A DNA stretch of 34,607 nt from Pseudomonadota bacterium (GCA_023424585.1 JAFADT010000632.1:1-34607), one strand, 5' to 3'; numbered from the stretch's first letter, positions 7,841 to 17,570 are shown. Notes: generated from the letters alone by a model not told the origin. Program-made: numbers and translations.

Positions 7841-8518
7841 TCACGCCTCCTTCACCGGCATCCGGATGATCAACGGCGACGTCCCGGTGGCCAGCCCCTC
7901 CGCCTCCACCGACAGCAGCTCCCCTTCCGCGCGCACCTCCAGCGGGCCCAGCGACTCGCCCTGCGGCGGGCGGGGGAAGTGGAAGTGCCCCTGCGCATCC
8001 GTGCGCGTGCTCAGCTGAAGCGCGGGCAGCGCCACCCACGCGTCCCGGATGGGCACGTCACCGGGCCCCACCACCCGCCCCAGCAGGGGGGTCGGCGCGG
8101 ACGCCCCGTCCACCAAAGACAGACACCGCACCTCCGCCAGGGGTTGCTCCTTGCGCACCTGCACCCGCAGGCGGAACGCGGGACGCGGCACAGAGCGCAA
8201 CCCCGCCCACAGCGCCACCGGCAGCGGGCTCAGGTCCACCTCCAATTCCTTGTCACTCATGGCCGCGAAGACCAGGTCCCCCAGGAGCCGGTGCGCGCGC
8301 TCGGGCGTCTCCGCGCCCACCGTCACCAGATAACAGACGGTGAACTGCATGGCGCCCCGCTTCCCCGCGCGGGTCAGGGGCGCCGGCCCCAGATCCAGGA
8401 GGTAAAGACAGACACCCCGCTCCAGGGACTCGCGGTCGGGCACCCCCAGGTGCACCGGCGCATCCGTGGCAATCCGTCCCACCCACGCTTTCATGCGCAG
8501 ATCGACTTCGTCGATCAT
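7841..8518 (-). CDS. DUF4255/Pvc16-like protein with C-terminal carboxypeptidase-regulatory-like beta domain
   Basis: 225 residues from ATG 8518 (MIDEVDLRM). Residues 1-130 follow the pattern of the Pvc16 N-terminal domain (DUF4255), a tail/baseplate-associated family of contractile injection systems. They open with a regulatory 'IDEVDxRMKAWV' helix, then VCLYLLDL, then CYLVTV and ERAHRLLGDLV. Residues 155-215 (GRVVGPGDVPIRDAWVALP, then DAQGHFHFPRPP) resemble the transthyretin-like carboxypeptidase-regulatory fold often fused to it. No other tail gene is present in the window, so this is either an orphan or a domestic use of the fold. Assignment rests on pattern memory and is moderate. It heads the likely operon 8518 to 5721. 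Confidence 0.55.
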   Translation of the reverse strand: MIDEVDLRMKAWVGRIATDAPVHLGVPDRESLERGVCLYLLDLGPAPLTRAGKRGAMQFTVCYLVTVGAETPERAHRLLGDLVFAAMSDKELEVDLSPLPVALWAGLRSVPRPAFRLRVQVRKEQPLAEVRCLSLVDGASAPTPLLGRVVGPGDVPIRDAWVALPALQLSTRTDAQGHFHFPRPPQGESLGPLEVRAEGELLSVEAEGLATGTSPLIIRMPVKEA

Positions 8519-8820
8519 CCTTGGCCCCCCGGTTCCGGCCCTGAATGCCATTCCACCGGCTTCCTTCATCATACGTTCGCATCGCGCGGCCTGGCGGGAC
8601 ATCACCCAGGGGATTGAACAGGACGTCAGTGATTTGACAGGCATTGCACGCCTTTCCTGTTCCGCTGGGACCCCGCCCCGTGTCGGGAAGCGGGCAGTCC
8701 CTCCACCGCGGGACGCGGCATCCCGGAAAGCCCGTACGGCTTTCGTCCGAAGCGCTTCTTTTCCGCGCGCCTTCCGCGAAGAATGGCCGCTGGGCCGGCA
8801 CTCACCGTGGAACTTTCGTC
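8519..8820. other. Divergent intergenic region
   Basis: About 300 bases between the divergent genes starting at 8518 (minus) and 8821 (plus), so it must hold both promoters. It has lower GC than its surroundings around 8560-8660. A TTGACA hexamer occurs at 8634-8639, but no matching -10 element stands 16-18 bases downstream, so no promoter is called. No conserved small gene was seen. Confidence 0.4.
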
Positions 8821-9441
8821 ATGACGATGGACTCCCCTTCTTTGAGACGACGACACTCTTCTCTTCTCTCCTCCGGCATCGCCCTGGGGTGCCTGGCGGT
8901 GTTGGGCACCGCCACCCCGGCGCTCGCCCAGGACGACGCGCCCCGCAAGGTGGGCCTGCTGCTGGACGTGGGCGCGCCGCACGGCATCGGCCTGTCCGCG
9001 GTGGTGCGCCCCACGAACTGGCTGCGGCTGCACGCGGGGCCCACCACGAACACGCTCAGCATCGGCGTGCGGGGCGGGTTGAGCATCCTGCCCATGGACA
9101 CCTTCATCGCGCCGTCCATCAACGCGGAGGCCGGCCACTACTTCGGTTCGGAGTACAGCGAGGTGCTGGACTGGCTGGGCCGGGAGCCGAGCGCCACGTC
9201 GGAGGCCATCCGCGACGTCACCTACAACTACGTGACGGGCAGCGTGGGCCTGGAGGTGGGCACGAACAGCCGCTTCAACTTCTTCCTGAACGTGGGCCTG
9301 AGCTACGTGGCGCTCACCGTGCCGGAGCCCACGCCGCTCCTACAGGACGCGTCCGGCGACGACAGCGTCACGTCCGGCCCGCTGCACCTGCGCGCCACCA
9401 TCCCTTCCGTGAAGCTGGGCTTCATCGTCTACTTCTTCTGA
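8821..9441 (+). CDS. Exported outer-membrane beta-barrel-like protein
   Basis: 206 residues from ATG 8821 (ATG 8827 is an alternative; neither has a clear Shine-Dalgarno match). The start shows a charged n-region (SLRRRHSS), a hydrophobic stretch and an AQ cleavage site (PALAQDD) near residue 36. The mature protein has alternating-residue strands separated by short turns: LLLDVGAPHGIGLSAVV, LRLHAGPTTNTLSIGVRGGL, VTGSVGLEVG and FNFFLNVGLSYVAL. It ends in a C-terminal aromatic strand (KLGFIVYFF), the usual signal for BamA-dependent insertion. The specific function is unknown. The lipoprotein gene follows after 19 bases, so the two probably form an operon. Confidence 0.8.
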   Translation: MTMDSPSLRRRHSSLLSSGIALGCLAVLGTATPALAQDDAPRKVGLLLDVGAPHGIGLSAVVRPTNWLRLHAGPTTNTLSIGVRGGLSILPMDTFIAPSINAEAGHYFGSEYSEVLDWLGREPSATSEAIRDVTYNYVTGSVGLEVGTNSRFNFFLNVGLSYVALTVPEPTPLLQDASGDDSVTSGPLHLRATIPSVKLGFIVYFF

Positions 9442-9460
9442 GCCAGGAGCCTCTCGAACC

Positions 9461-10012
9461 ATGCGAACGAATTCCTTCCGCACCCTCCTGCTCGCTGGCG
9501 CCGTGACCCTGCTGGGCACGGGCTGTGATTCGCTCTTCGCCATCGAGGTGGAGGCCGAGCGCATCTGCAAGACCGAGAACGACCTGTCCTTCTCCGCCGC
9601 CCCGCCCATCTCCGGCTCCGTGGAGCAGTCCTTCACCATCCCGCTGGGCGACTTCGCCAGCGCGCTGCCCGAGGACGCCGACGTGGAGACGGAGCTGCGG
9701 CTGAAGCTCTTCGACGCCACCGCCAGCACGGACATCAGCGGCATCGAGCGCGCGAACCTCTCCGTGCGCAAGCCGGGCTCCTCGGAGTACGTGCTGCTGG
9801 GTGAGTTCCGGCGCGCCGGCACCAGCGGCGCCACGAACAAGCTGGAGCTCACCAGCAGCGGCGCGGTGGACGTGCTGGACCTGGCGAAGCAGGAGGAGCT
9901 GGAGTTCCGCTTCCAGGCCACGGGCTCGCCCCCGACCCAGTCGTGGACCGCGGACGTCGAGGTCTGCGTGGGCGCCAAGGCGAGCGCCAACTACTTCGGC
10001 CTGCTGTTCTGA
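9461..10012 (+). CDS. Putative lipoprotein of unknown function
   Basis: 183 residues; AGGAG lies 10 bases before the ATG. The signal peptide ends in a lipobox, LLGTGC, with acylated Cys at about residue 22, followed by DSL. An Asp at +2 would be an inner-membrane retention signal in enterics, but the rule is not reliable in myxobacteria. The mature part is beta-rich, with Ser/Thr/Ala repeats and two further cysteines (about residues 36 and 174) that could form a disulfide. No family is recognised. It follows the barrel gene in one operon and is closed by a strong terminator. Confidence 0.75.
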   Translation: MRTNSFRTLLLAGAVTLLGTGCDSLFAIEVEAERICKTENDLSFSAAPPISGSVEQSFTIPLGDFASALPEDADVETELRLKLFDATASTDISGIERANLSVRKPGSSEYVLLGEFRRAGTSGATNKLELTSSGAVDVLDLAKQEELEFRFQATGSPPTQSWTADVEVCVGAKASANYFGLLF

Positions 10013-10020
10013 GCCTTCCA

Positions 10021-10059
10021 CCGCCCGCCCCGGCTTCAGGACGCCGCCGGGGCGGGTGG
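10021..10059 (+). terminator. Hairpin terminator of the barrel-lipoprotein operon
   Basis: The arm at 10021-10034 (CCGCCCGCCCCGGC) pairs with 10046-10059 (GCCGGGGCGGGTGG) over 14 positions with one G-U pair and an 11-base loop. It starts 9 bases after the stop codon. There is no U tract, as is common in very GC-rich genomes. Confidence 0.6.
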
Positions 10060-10112
10060 CGGTGTCCGCTGACGCAGGCCGGAAGCTGGACGGGGGCGCG
10101 CGGCGCCCTTAA

Positions 10113-10970
10113 GTGGGGAGGGTGGGACGCAAGCGGGCCGTGGGCGGCATCCAGATTCCGAGGTGGGCGTGGCTGGTGCCGTGCGCGCTGGCGCCCGTGG
10201 TGTTGCTCAACCTGGGCGTGGCCTGGCTGGGCGGGACGCAGGTGTCGCCCCTGTCCTTCTCCTTCCTCCAGACGAAGGCGCGCGCGCTGGGGGCCTACGT
10301 GGCGCACCGGCCCGCGTGCGTGCTGGACGAGCACCCGCCGCTGGAGCCGCTCATCGCGGACGCGGAGCGTCGCCACGGGATTCCGCCGGGGCTGCTGAGG
10401 GCGCTCATCCAGGTGGAGTCGGAGACGCGGGTGCACCGCATCTCGCCCGCGGGGGCCATGGGGCCCGGACAGCTCATGCCGGACACGGCGGCGCTGATGC
10501 GGGTGGAGGACCCCTTCGATCCGGCGCCGTCCGTCGACGCGAGCGGGCGCTACCTGGCCGAGCAGCTCCGCCGGTTCCGGGACGTGCGGCTCGCGGTGGC
10601 CGCGTACAACGCGGGGCCCGGGTCGGTGAACGGGCGTGTGCCGCACAACGGGGAGACGGAGTTCTACGTGGCCAAGGTGCTCGCGGCCTATGAGCACACG
10701 CGGCCGAAGGCGCCGGCCGTGGCGAAGCGCCCGGCCGTCCCGGAGACGCACGTCAAGGCCGCCGCCGTCGTGAAGGCCCCCACGGTGAAGGCCTCCCCTC
10801 CGCGGGTGACCGTGAAGGCCCCCGCCGCGCAGGCCGCGAGGAAGGCCCGTCCCCCCGATGCGTCCGCGAAGCCGCCCGCGGCCCCCAAGGTGACGGCCCC
10901 GGTGAAGCCCGCGACCCGTCCGACCACGGGCGGCAAGCCTCCCGCGAGGCTCGCAGCGGCGACGCGCTGA
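10113..10970 (+). CDS. Membrane-anchored lytic transglycosylase (SLT domain) with basic Ala/Lys/Pro tail
   Basis: Up to 285 residues, starting at GTG 10113. GTG 10122 is also possible, and neither start is well supported by a ribosome site. A short basic start is followed by one membrane segment (about 18-42, WAWLVPCALAPVVLLNLGVAWL). Residues 75-195 are the goose-lysozyme-like SLT domain. Glu102 in LIQVESETR is the catalytic acid, followed by SPAGAMGPGQLMPDTA, DPFDPAPSVDAS and AVAAYNAGPGSV. It cleaves peptidoglycan glycan strands to 1,6-anhydro ends on the periplasmic side. The last 85 residues are a repetitive tail of Ala, Lys, Pro and Val (AKRPAVPETHVKAAAVVKAPTV style) with no fold. Similar tails may bind the wall or be disordered. 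Confidence 0.88.
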   Translation: MGRVGRKRAVGGIQIPRWAWLVPCALAPVVLLNLGVAWLGGTQVSPLSFSFLQTKARALGAYVAHRPACVLDEHPPLEPLIADAERRHGIPPGLLRALIQVESETRVHRISPAGAMGPGQLMPDTAALMRVEDPFDPAPSVDASGRYLAEQLRRFRDVRLAVAAYNAGPGSVNGRVPHNGETEFYVAKVLAAYEHTRPKAPAVAKRPAVPETHVKAAAVVKAPTVKASPPRVTVKAPAAQAARKARPPDASAKPPAAPKVTAPVKPATRPTTGGKPPARLAAATR

Positions 10971-11050
10971 CGAAGCCCGTGTCGGGCCAGACACGTCCCG
11001 TTCCGGAGGGTGCCTGAGCCCCCAACCTCCACGCTGGGCACCGCCCGTGG
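10971..11050. other. Short spacer before the palindrome array
   Basis: Eighty bases between the transglycosylase stop and the first array unit. No gene, terminator hairpin or motif is seen here. Open frames reported across this spacer run on into the array and are not credible. Confidence 0.4.
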
Positions 11051-11815
11051 AGGCGGCGCTCCAAAACCTGTCCGACTGTCGGACAGGTCTCCGCCGCGCA
11101 CCGAGACAGGACTCTTCAGCGCAGCTGGAGTGGCCCTCCAGCGCCACGAACCTCCCAACTTGTCCGACTGTCGGACAGGTTTCCGCGGCTCCGATGGAGC
11201 AGCCCTCGCCCCACGGCCTTCCCGACGTGTCCGACTGTCGGACAGGTTTCCGCAGCTCAACGGATCGGCGGCCCCCGCGCCATGACCATCCAATCCGGAC
11301 CGATTGTCGGACAGGCTTCTTCGGCTCCGATGGAGCGACAGTCCCCGCGAACTGCCTCCAGACCAGTCCTCCTGTCGGACAGGTTTCCGCAGCCTGGGTA
11401 GACCGACGGCCTCCACGCCACGGACCGCCAAACCGGCCCTACTGTCGGACAAGCACCCGCCGCTTGATTGGAGTGGGAGCCACAGGATGGGACCGGCCAA
11501 GACGGTCCGGCTGTCGGACTGGTTTGCGCAGTCCGAGTGGAACAGGCCCCCTCAAGCCAAGGCCCTCGAAACCTGTCCGGCTGTCGGACAAGTCCCCGCG
11601 GCTGACCTGGACCGCGGTCCCTCAACCTGGTCTTCCAAACCCGTCCGGCTGTCGGACAAGTCTCCGCGCCTCAACTCTGGCGAGTCCGCTCCCCGCCACG
11701 GTCCTGCAAACCTGTCCGACTGTCGGACAAGTTTCCGCGGCTTCGCTTCAGCGGAGGCCCCAGCCCTGGCGCTCCAAAACCTGTCCGACTGTCGGACGGG
11801 TTTTCCCGGCGCGCC
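11051..11815. repeat. Array of 11 palindromic repeats at about 69-bp period
   Basis: The best copies have the 11-base arm ACCTGTCCGAC, a single T, then its exact complement GTCGGACAGGT (first copy 11066-11088). Centres fall at 11077, 11169, 11236, 11305, 11373, 11443, 11512, 11582, 11650, 11721 and 11790. Spacings are 92, 67, 69, 68, 70, 69, 70, 68, 71 and 69. The right half TGTCGGAC is identical in all 11 copies. The left half is eroded in copies 4-7. A flank resembling TTTCCGCGGCT follows most copies, and GCTCCAAA precedes several. The stretches between are only weakly alike. The spacing is not a constant multiple of three, so reading frames shift between copies and the open frames here are not genes. 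The role is unknown: a regulator array, a chromosome-organising site, or an intergenic repeat family are all possible. Confidence 0.9.
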
Positions 11816-11829
11816 GCCGGCAGGGTGAC

Positions 11830-12250
11830 CCTGCGGGATTCTCTCCTTCTCATCCCTGGAGACGGACTTCAGGGTCGAGATCCGGGCGAGCCCTTTGGCA
11901 TCACGGTGCAGCACGAAGAAGCAGGACTGCGCCATTCCGCGCGTCCATCGCGCCCAGCACCGTGTCCAGACCCACCCTCCGGAGCACGTCAAGGATGGGT
12001 CGGTCGTCGTAGCCCCTCGTCGCGCTGAGCCGGTCTCGGTACTCCGTCACGCGCAGCCACGCCTTGAACCGCCCGGTCTCCCCCAACACCCCGTGCGATT
12101 CCATGGGACCGCGGCTGTCTGGCGACAGTCACTTCCGCGGATCCACCCCGGCAACACCGCGCTCCGGCCCTCTACGTAGAACAGCAGCGGCACCGACGCC
12201 TCCACCGTCACCGCGTGGTGTGGGGGCGCCAGCACATGCGTAACGAACGA
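11830..12250 (-). pseudogene. Decayed, frameshifted coding sequence of unknown family
   Basis: Three consecutive protein-like stretches lie on the minus strand in alternating frames. The first holds VTVEASVPLLFYVEGRSAV (about 12220-12160). The second holds LGETGRFKAWLRVTEYRDRL and DRPILDVLRRVGLDTVLG (12095-11960). The third holds FFVLHRDAKGLARISTLKSV (11945-11870) and then runs into the palindrome array. At least two frameshifts would be needed to join them. Composition is protein-like and codon use plausible, but no family was recognised. The real ends are unclear; the coordinates mark the visible remnants only. Confidence 0.4.
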
Positions 12251-12457
12251 CGACTGCGGAAAGAAGCTGGAGCCCGCCGCCTCGCCACCGCCTGGGGAAC
12301 GAGCCACTCGGACTCGGACCGGAGAAGCTCCCCGCAGACCCGCGCTCACAATACGCGGCGTGCCCACCCACGCACGCATCATTGGCAATCCGCCAACAAG
12401 GCCTGCTGCCCCGGGCCTCCTGGAGTGCGCTCACATGGCCATGCGGGGGTTCCCCGC
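12251..12457. other. Intergenic stretch after the nagB stop
   Basis: About 200 bases between the nagB stop and the visible part of the decayed gene. The sequence has a lower GC bias at third positions in every frame than its neighbours. No hairpin or gene was recognised. Confidence 0.35.
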
Positions 12458-13235
12458 TCAGGGGCCTGGGTCGCGGCGGGTCCGGGCCACGTCCAGCGTT
12501 CGCGCTTGCAGGCCGCTGGCGGCGCCCGTGTCCATCCACAGCTCCACGTCGCGGTGAAGCTGGAGGAGCGAGGCGGGGCAGCGGGTCGTCAGCGGTCCGT
12601 GCACCATCGCCGTCACCGCCGCGGCCTTGTTCACGCCGAACGCCAGCACCACCACCTTGCGCGCCTGGAGCACCGCCGCCATGCCGAGCGTCAGCGCCGC
12701 CATGGGCACCTTCGACGGGTCATCCCCGAACGCCATCACGTGCGACAGCCGCGTCTCCCGCGACAGGCGCGCGCGGTGGCTCGTCGCCGTCAGCACCTCG
12801 CCCGGCTCGTTGAAGGCGATGTGCCCGTTGGGCCCCACACCCAGGAGCAGCAGGTCCAGCCCTCCGGCCGCCGCGAGCGCCGCGTCATAGCGCGCGCACT
12901 CCGCCTCCGCGTCCGGCGCGCAACCCGTCGAAGAAGTGGATCCGCTCCGTTGACAGATTCACATGCCGGAAGAGGTGCCGGTCCATGTACGCGCGGAAGC
13001 TGCCCGCGTCCTCCGGCGGCAGGCCGAGGAACTCGTCCACGTTGAACGTCGTCGCCCGCGACAGGTCCAGCGCGCCCCGGGCCGCCAGCGCCACGAGGCT
13101 CCGGTACACGTTGAGTGGCGAACGCCCGGTGACGAGCCCCAGCACCAGCTCCGGCGTGTGACGTACCGCCTCGGCGATGCGCGCCGCGCAGGAGGAGGCC
13201 GCCTCCTGCTCCGTCGGGAACACCCGTAGGTTCAT
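12458..13235 (-). pseudogene. nagB: Glucosamine-6-phosphate deaminase, interrupted by a single-base insertion
   Basis: NagB turns glucosamine-6-phosphate into fructose-6-phosphate and ammonia, in amino-sugar catabolism. From ATG 13235 the protein matches NagB through TFNVDEFLGLPPEDAGSFRAYM and ERIHFFDGLRA. The frame then slips and stops within about ten codons (at 12885). In the next frame the match resumes at once (DAEAECARYDAAL, then GVGPNGHIAFNEPG and SHVMAFGDDPSKVPMAALTLGM) and runs to 12458. Removing one C from the CC at 12913-12914 restores 258 residues, close to the usual 266. All active-site motifs are intact on either side, so this is either a recent inactivation or a sequencing error. 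It is divergent from pfkA, whose substrate NagB would supply. Confidence 0.85.
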
Positions 13236-13464
13236 GGCCCCACCAGCATATGCCGGCCGCCTCGCGCGGGTCGCCGGCAGCCCTGCCTCCCCGTGCGTGG
13301 CGCCGCGCGGCAAGGCCCCTCGCCTCCGGGAATGACACGTCAACACCGCCCTCGATTGACAGGCCCGGCCCCCCGCACGCCCGGGGACCGGGGAGGGTTT
13401 CCCACGGGCGTTCCGTGCAATCCGCCCTCACGCGGGGAGGCCGGGTCGCGCTAGAACCGGCGGC

Positions 13465-14502
13465 ATGAAAGTCGCCGTGCTCACCGGCGGGGGTGATTGC
13501 CCCGGCCTCAATGCGGTCATCCGCGCCATCGTCCGCCGTGCCAGCGAGCACGGCTTCGAGATGATGGGCCTGCGCGATGGATGGAAGGGCCTGCTGGACG
13601 ACAACCACTTCCGCCTCACGCGGGAGACCACCTCCGGCATCCTCCACCGGGGTGGCACCATCCTGGGCACCTCGCGCGTCAACCCGTTCAAGGTGGAGAA
13701 CGGCCTGGAGCGCGTGAAGCGCGCCGTGGAGCGCAACGGCATCCACGCCGTCATCGCCATCGGCGGCGAGGGCACCCTGTCCGCCGCCACGCGCATGTCC
13801 CAGGAGGGCCTGCGCATCGTCGGCGTGCCGAAGACCATCGACAACGACCTCAACGGCACGGACTTCACCTTCGGCTTCGACACCGCCGTGGCCATCGCGA
13901 CGGAGGCCGTGGACCGGCTGCACTCCACCGCCGAGTCCCACAAGCGCGTCATCGTCTGCGAGGTGATGGGCCGCCACGTCGGGTGGATCGCCACCTACGC
14001 GGGCATCGCGGGCGGCGCGGACGTCATCCTCGTGCCGGAGAAGCCCGCGGACCTGGAGGCCGTCGCGCAGCACCTCCAGCGCCGGCACGCGTCCGGGCGC
14101 TCCTTCTCCATCGTGGTGGTGGCGGAGGGCACGCGCATCAAGATGTCCGCGGACCAGACCGAGCAGCTCGTCACCACCGGCGCCCTGGACGAAGCGGGCC
14201 GGCCGCGCCTGGGCGGCGTGGGCAACATCGTCGCGTCGGAGATCGAGCGGCGCACCGGCTTCGAGACGCGCGTCTCCGTGCTGGGCCACATCCAGCGCGG
14301 CGGCGCCCCCACGGCGCACGACCGGGTGCTCGCCACCCGGTACGGCGTGCATGCGTGCGACATGGTGGCCCGCGGCGAGTTCGGCAGGATGGCCGCCTTG
14401 CGCGGCAACGAGATCGTCAGCGAGCACCTGGCCGAGGCCACCCGCGAGCTCAAGCGCGTCCCCGAGGAGTTCTTCAAGGTCGCGGAGGTCTTCTTCGGCT
14501 GA
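13465..14502 (+). CDS. pfkA: 6-phosphofructokinase, probably ATP-dependent (group III type)
   Basis: 345 residues; phosphorylates fructose-6-phosphate to the 1,6-bisphosphate in glycolysis. Motifs are LTGGGDCPGLNAVIRAIV at the N-terminus, AIGGEGTLSAATRM, VPKTIDNDLNGTDFTFGFDTAV (catalytic Asp in TIDND), EVMGRHVGWIA, VAEGTR and LGHIQRGGAPTAHDR. The residue after GGE is Gly, where PPi-using enzymes have Asp, so ATP is the expected donor. The PKTIDND Lys is shared with PPi-type and actinobacterial ATP enzymes. The gene stands alone: nagB is divergent and a strong terminator follows. It is not adjacent to a protein kinase gene, unlike the known pfk-pkn4 pair of Myxococcus xanthus. Confidence 0.95.
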   Translation: MKVAVLTGGGDCPGLNAVIRAIVRRASEHGFEMMGLRDGWKGLLDDNHFRLTRETTSGILHRGGTILGTSRVNPFKVENGLERVKRAVERNGIHAVIAIGGEGTLSAATRMSQEGLRIVGVPKTIDNDLNGTDFTFGFDTAVAIATEAVDRLHSTAESHKRVIVCEVMGRHVGWIATYAGIAGGADVILVPEKPADLEAVAQHLQRRHASGRSFSIVVVAEGTRIKMSADQTEQLVTTGALDEAGRPRLGGVGNIVASEIERRTGFETRVSVLGHIQRGGAPTAHDRVLATRYGVHACDMVARGEFGRMAALRGNEIVSEHLAEATRELKRVPEEFFKVAEVFFG

Positions 14503-14514
14503 CGATGACGTGAT

Positions 14515-14554
14515 GCGCCATGCCTGCTCCCACCGGGAGTGGCGGGCATGGCGC
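14515..14554 (+). terminator. Hairpin terminator after pfkA
   Basis: GCGCCATGCC (14515-14524) pairs exactly with GGCATGGCGC (14545-14554). Inside it, CTCCC and GGGAG form a second helix around a short loop. It begins 12 bases past the pfkA stop and ends about 50 bases before the acyl-CoA synthetase start, separating the two units. No U tract follows. Confidence 0.65.
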
Positions 14555-14606
14555 CGCGCATCCGGTAGCATCCAGCGCCTCCCCCTCTCCCGAAGGGATG
14601 GTGCCG

Positions 14607-16241
<1,635 letters not shown>

Positions 16242-16327
16242 GGGGGTTGGACGGACCGCCGGGCACCCGACACTGGGAGTCCGGCGGCTCGCGCCGGGGC
16301 GGGGCTGGGGGTAACCTGCTGGACGTG

Positions 16328-16864
16328 ATGCCATCCGTCCAACAGCTCCGCCCGTTCGCGTTCGCGCCCGTGCAGGCGTTCCTGCAAGCCTCCGGACCGG
16401 TGGTGCTCATCCAGCAGCCGCCGGAGCCGGTGTTCCAGCAGGTGGCCTTGCGGCTGGCGGAGGCGCGCACGGTGGGGATGGCGCACCGGTCGCGGCTGGT
16501 GGACCGGCTGCTCGTCATGCTCCAGGCGTTCGACTCGCTGGAGGTCCACTTCCTGGGGCCGGAGCGGGACGGGCAGGAGCTGCGGGTGGGGCGCACGGAG
16601 GGGTGCGCGCTGATGGTGCACGACCCGTCCGTGTCGAAGCAGCACGCGGTGCTGCGCTGGCACGCGGCGCAGGGGACGTGCTCCGTGCGGGACCTGAAGT
16701 CCATGAACGGCACCTGGCTGAACGCCGCGGAGCTGGGCGAGGGCGAGGAGCGGATGCTCGCGGACGGAGACGCGCTGGCCTTCGGGGACGCGCAGTTCCT
16801 GTACCTGCGCGCGGAGACGTTGCACTCGCACCTGCGGCTCGCGAGCCCGGGTGGGGGGATGTGA
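16328..16864 (+). CDS. FHA-domain protein
   Basis: 178 residues from ATG 16328 (GTG 16325 is also possible). The first 75 residues are helical and unrecognised (FAPVQAFLQASGPVVLIQQP). Residues 80-165 form a forkhead-associated domain with the phosphothreonine-binding landmarks LRVGRTEG (Gly-Arg), SVSKQHAVLRW (Ser-x-x-His), and SMNGTWLN (Asn-Gly). It should bind phosphothreonine on partners of Ser/Thr kinases, which are abundant in myxobacteria. There is no signal peptide or membrane segment. It follows the acyl-CoA synthetase by about 90 bases on the same strand, and its stop directly touches the stop of the convergent SitI6-like remnant. Confidence 0.88.
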   Translation: MPSVQQLRPFAFAPVQAFLQASGPVVLIQQPPEPVFQQVALRLAEARTVGMAHRSRLVDRLLVMLQAFDSLEVHFLGPERDGQELRVGRTEGCALMVHDPSVSKQHAVLRWHAAQGTCSVRDLKSMNGTWLNAAELGEGEERMLADGDALAFGDAQFLYLRAETLHSHLRLASPGGGM

Positions 16865-17570
16865 CTACTCGGCGGGAAGCTCACGGTAGTGCACGTCGCT
16901 GGGCCCCAGGCGCTGCACGGTTTCGACGAAGCGCTCGCTGACGACGTGTAGGTTCGCGCCTTCGACGCCGAAGACGTCGAGCCCTTCGGGCACGGTGGAG
17001 CGTAAGAGCCAGCGCTTCGGCGGCAGGGAGAATGACTCTGGCTTGCCGCAAATGTCACAGGCGGGCGTCTTCCATTCACCGATGCAGCCGGGCCAGGGGC
17101 CGGGCCTCCAACCCGTAGAGCGCAGGCATCGTGCTCTGGCGGGCACGGAGTTCCATACGGACCGCGATGACGCCCTGAAGCCCTTCGGCCTTGAGCAGGT
17201 CCACCGCGTCCTCGCGGAGGACCACCTCCCACGAAGGCCAGCAGGTCACGGGGCCGAACCTGCCTTGGGCGGTTCCGACCATGGGCCCGAACGAGCCCCC
17301 TGCTCTCACGGGCAGCTCGGGAGGAACAAACGGGCGAATCAGGGCCACCAGCCGGTTGTATTCAGCGACAGACATGGGCCCCTTGGGCTCGGCCAGCACC
17401 GGCTCCTCCACAGCGGAGAGCTCCACGGATGGGAAGGCATCCATCCGTGCCCAGGGACCGAATCGGGGACAGTCGACGCCAGACAGATGCCATCGATGGC
17501 GCGCCCGATACTTTCCACTCCACTGTCCTGGCTCATCGAAGTTCATCCTCTCGATAGAGCAGTAGCGCAT
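16865..17570 (-). pseudogene. SitI6-family double-CXXCG immunity protein, frameshifted
   Basis: The family (TIGR02264, double-CXXCG motif, SitI6) protects myxobacteria against the SitA6 lipoprotein toxin passed between kin cells by TraA/B outer-membrane exchange. From ATG 17570 the family pattern is clear: RYCSIERM, RARHRWHLSGVDCP, FPSVELS, then PVRAGGSFGPMVGTAQGRFG and LKAEGLQGV, up to LEARPLARLHR. The frame ends there at 17076. In the next frame EWKTPACDICGKPE, LDVFGVEGANLHVVSERFVE and VHYRELPAE complete the family's C-terminus. One extra base near 17080 explains the break. The first Cys motif is also damaged (CPRFG in place of CPxCG); the second is intact (CDICG). Frameshift plus motif loss suggest a dead gene rather than an error. 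Confidence 0.8.

Noticed and set aside
8634..8662. Sigma-70 promoter with TTGACA at 8634
   Set aside because: At the right spacing the sequence is CTGTTC, too far from a -10 consensus to call.
11051..11815. CRISPR array (palindromic repeats with spacers of about 46 bp)
   Set aside because: The repeats are degenerate, the intervening pieces resemble one another, spacing varies by several bases, and no cas gene is present.
11010..12012. Long open frames across the palindrome array on both strands
   Set aside because: The frame changes between repeat units because spacing is not a fixed multiple of three. The same peptide motifs appear in all frames, and there is no ribosome site.
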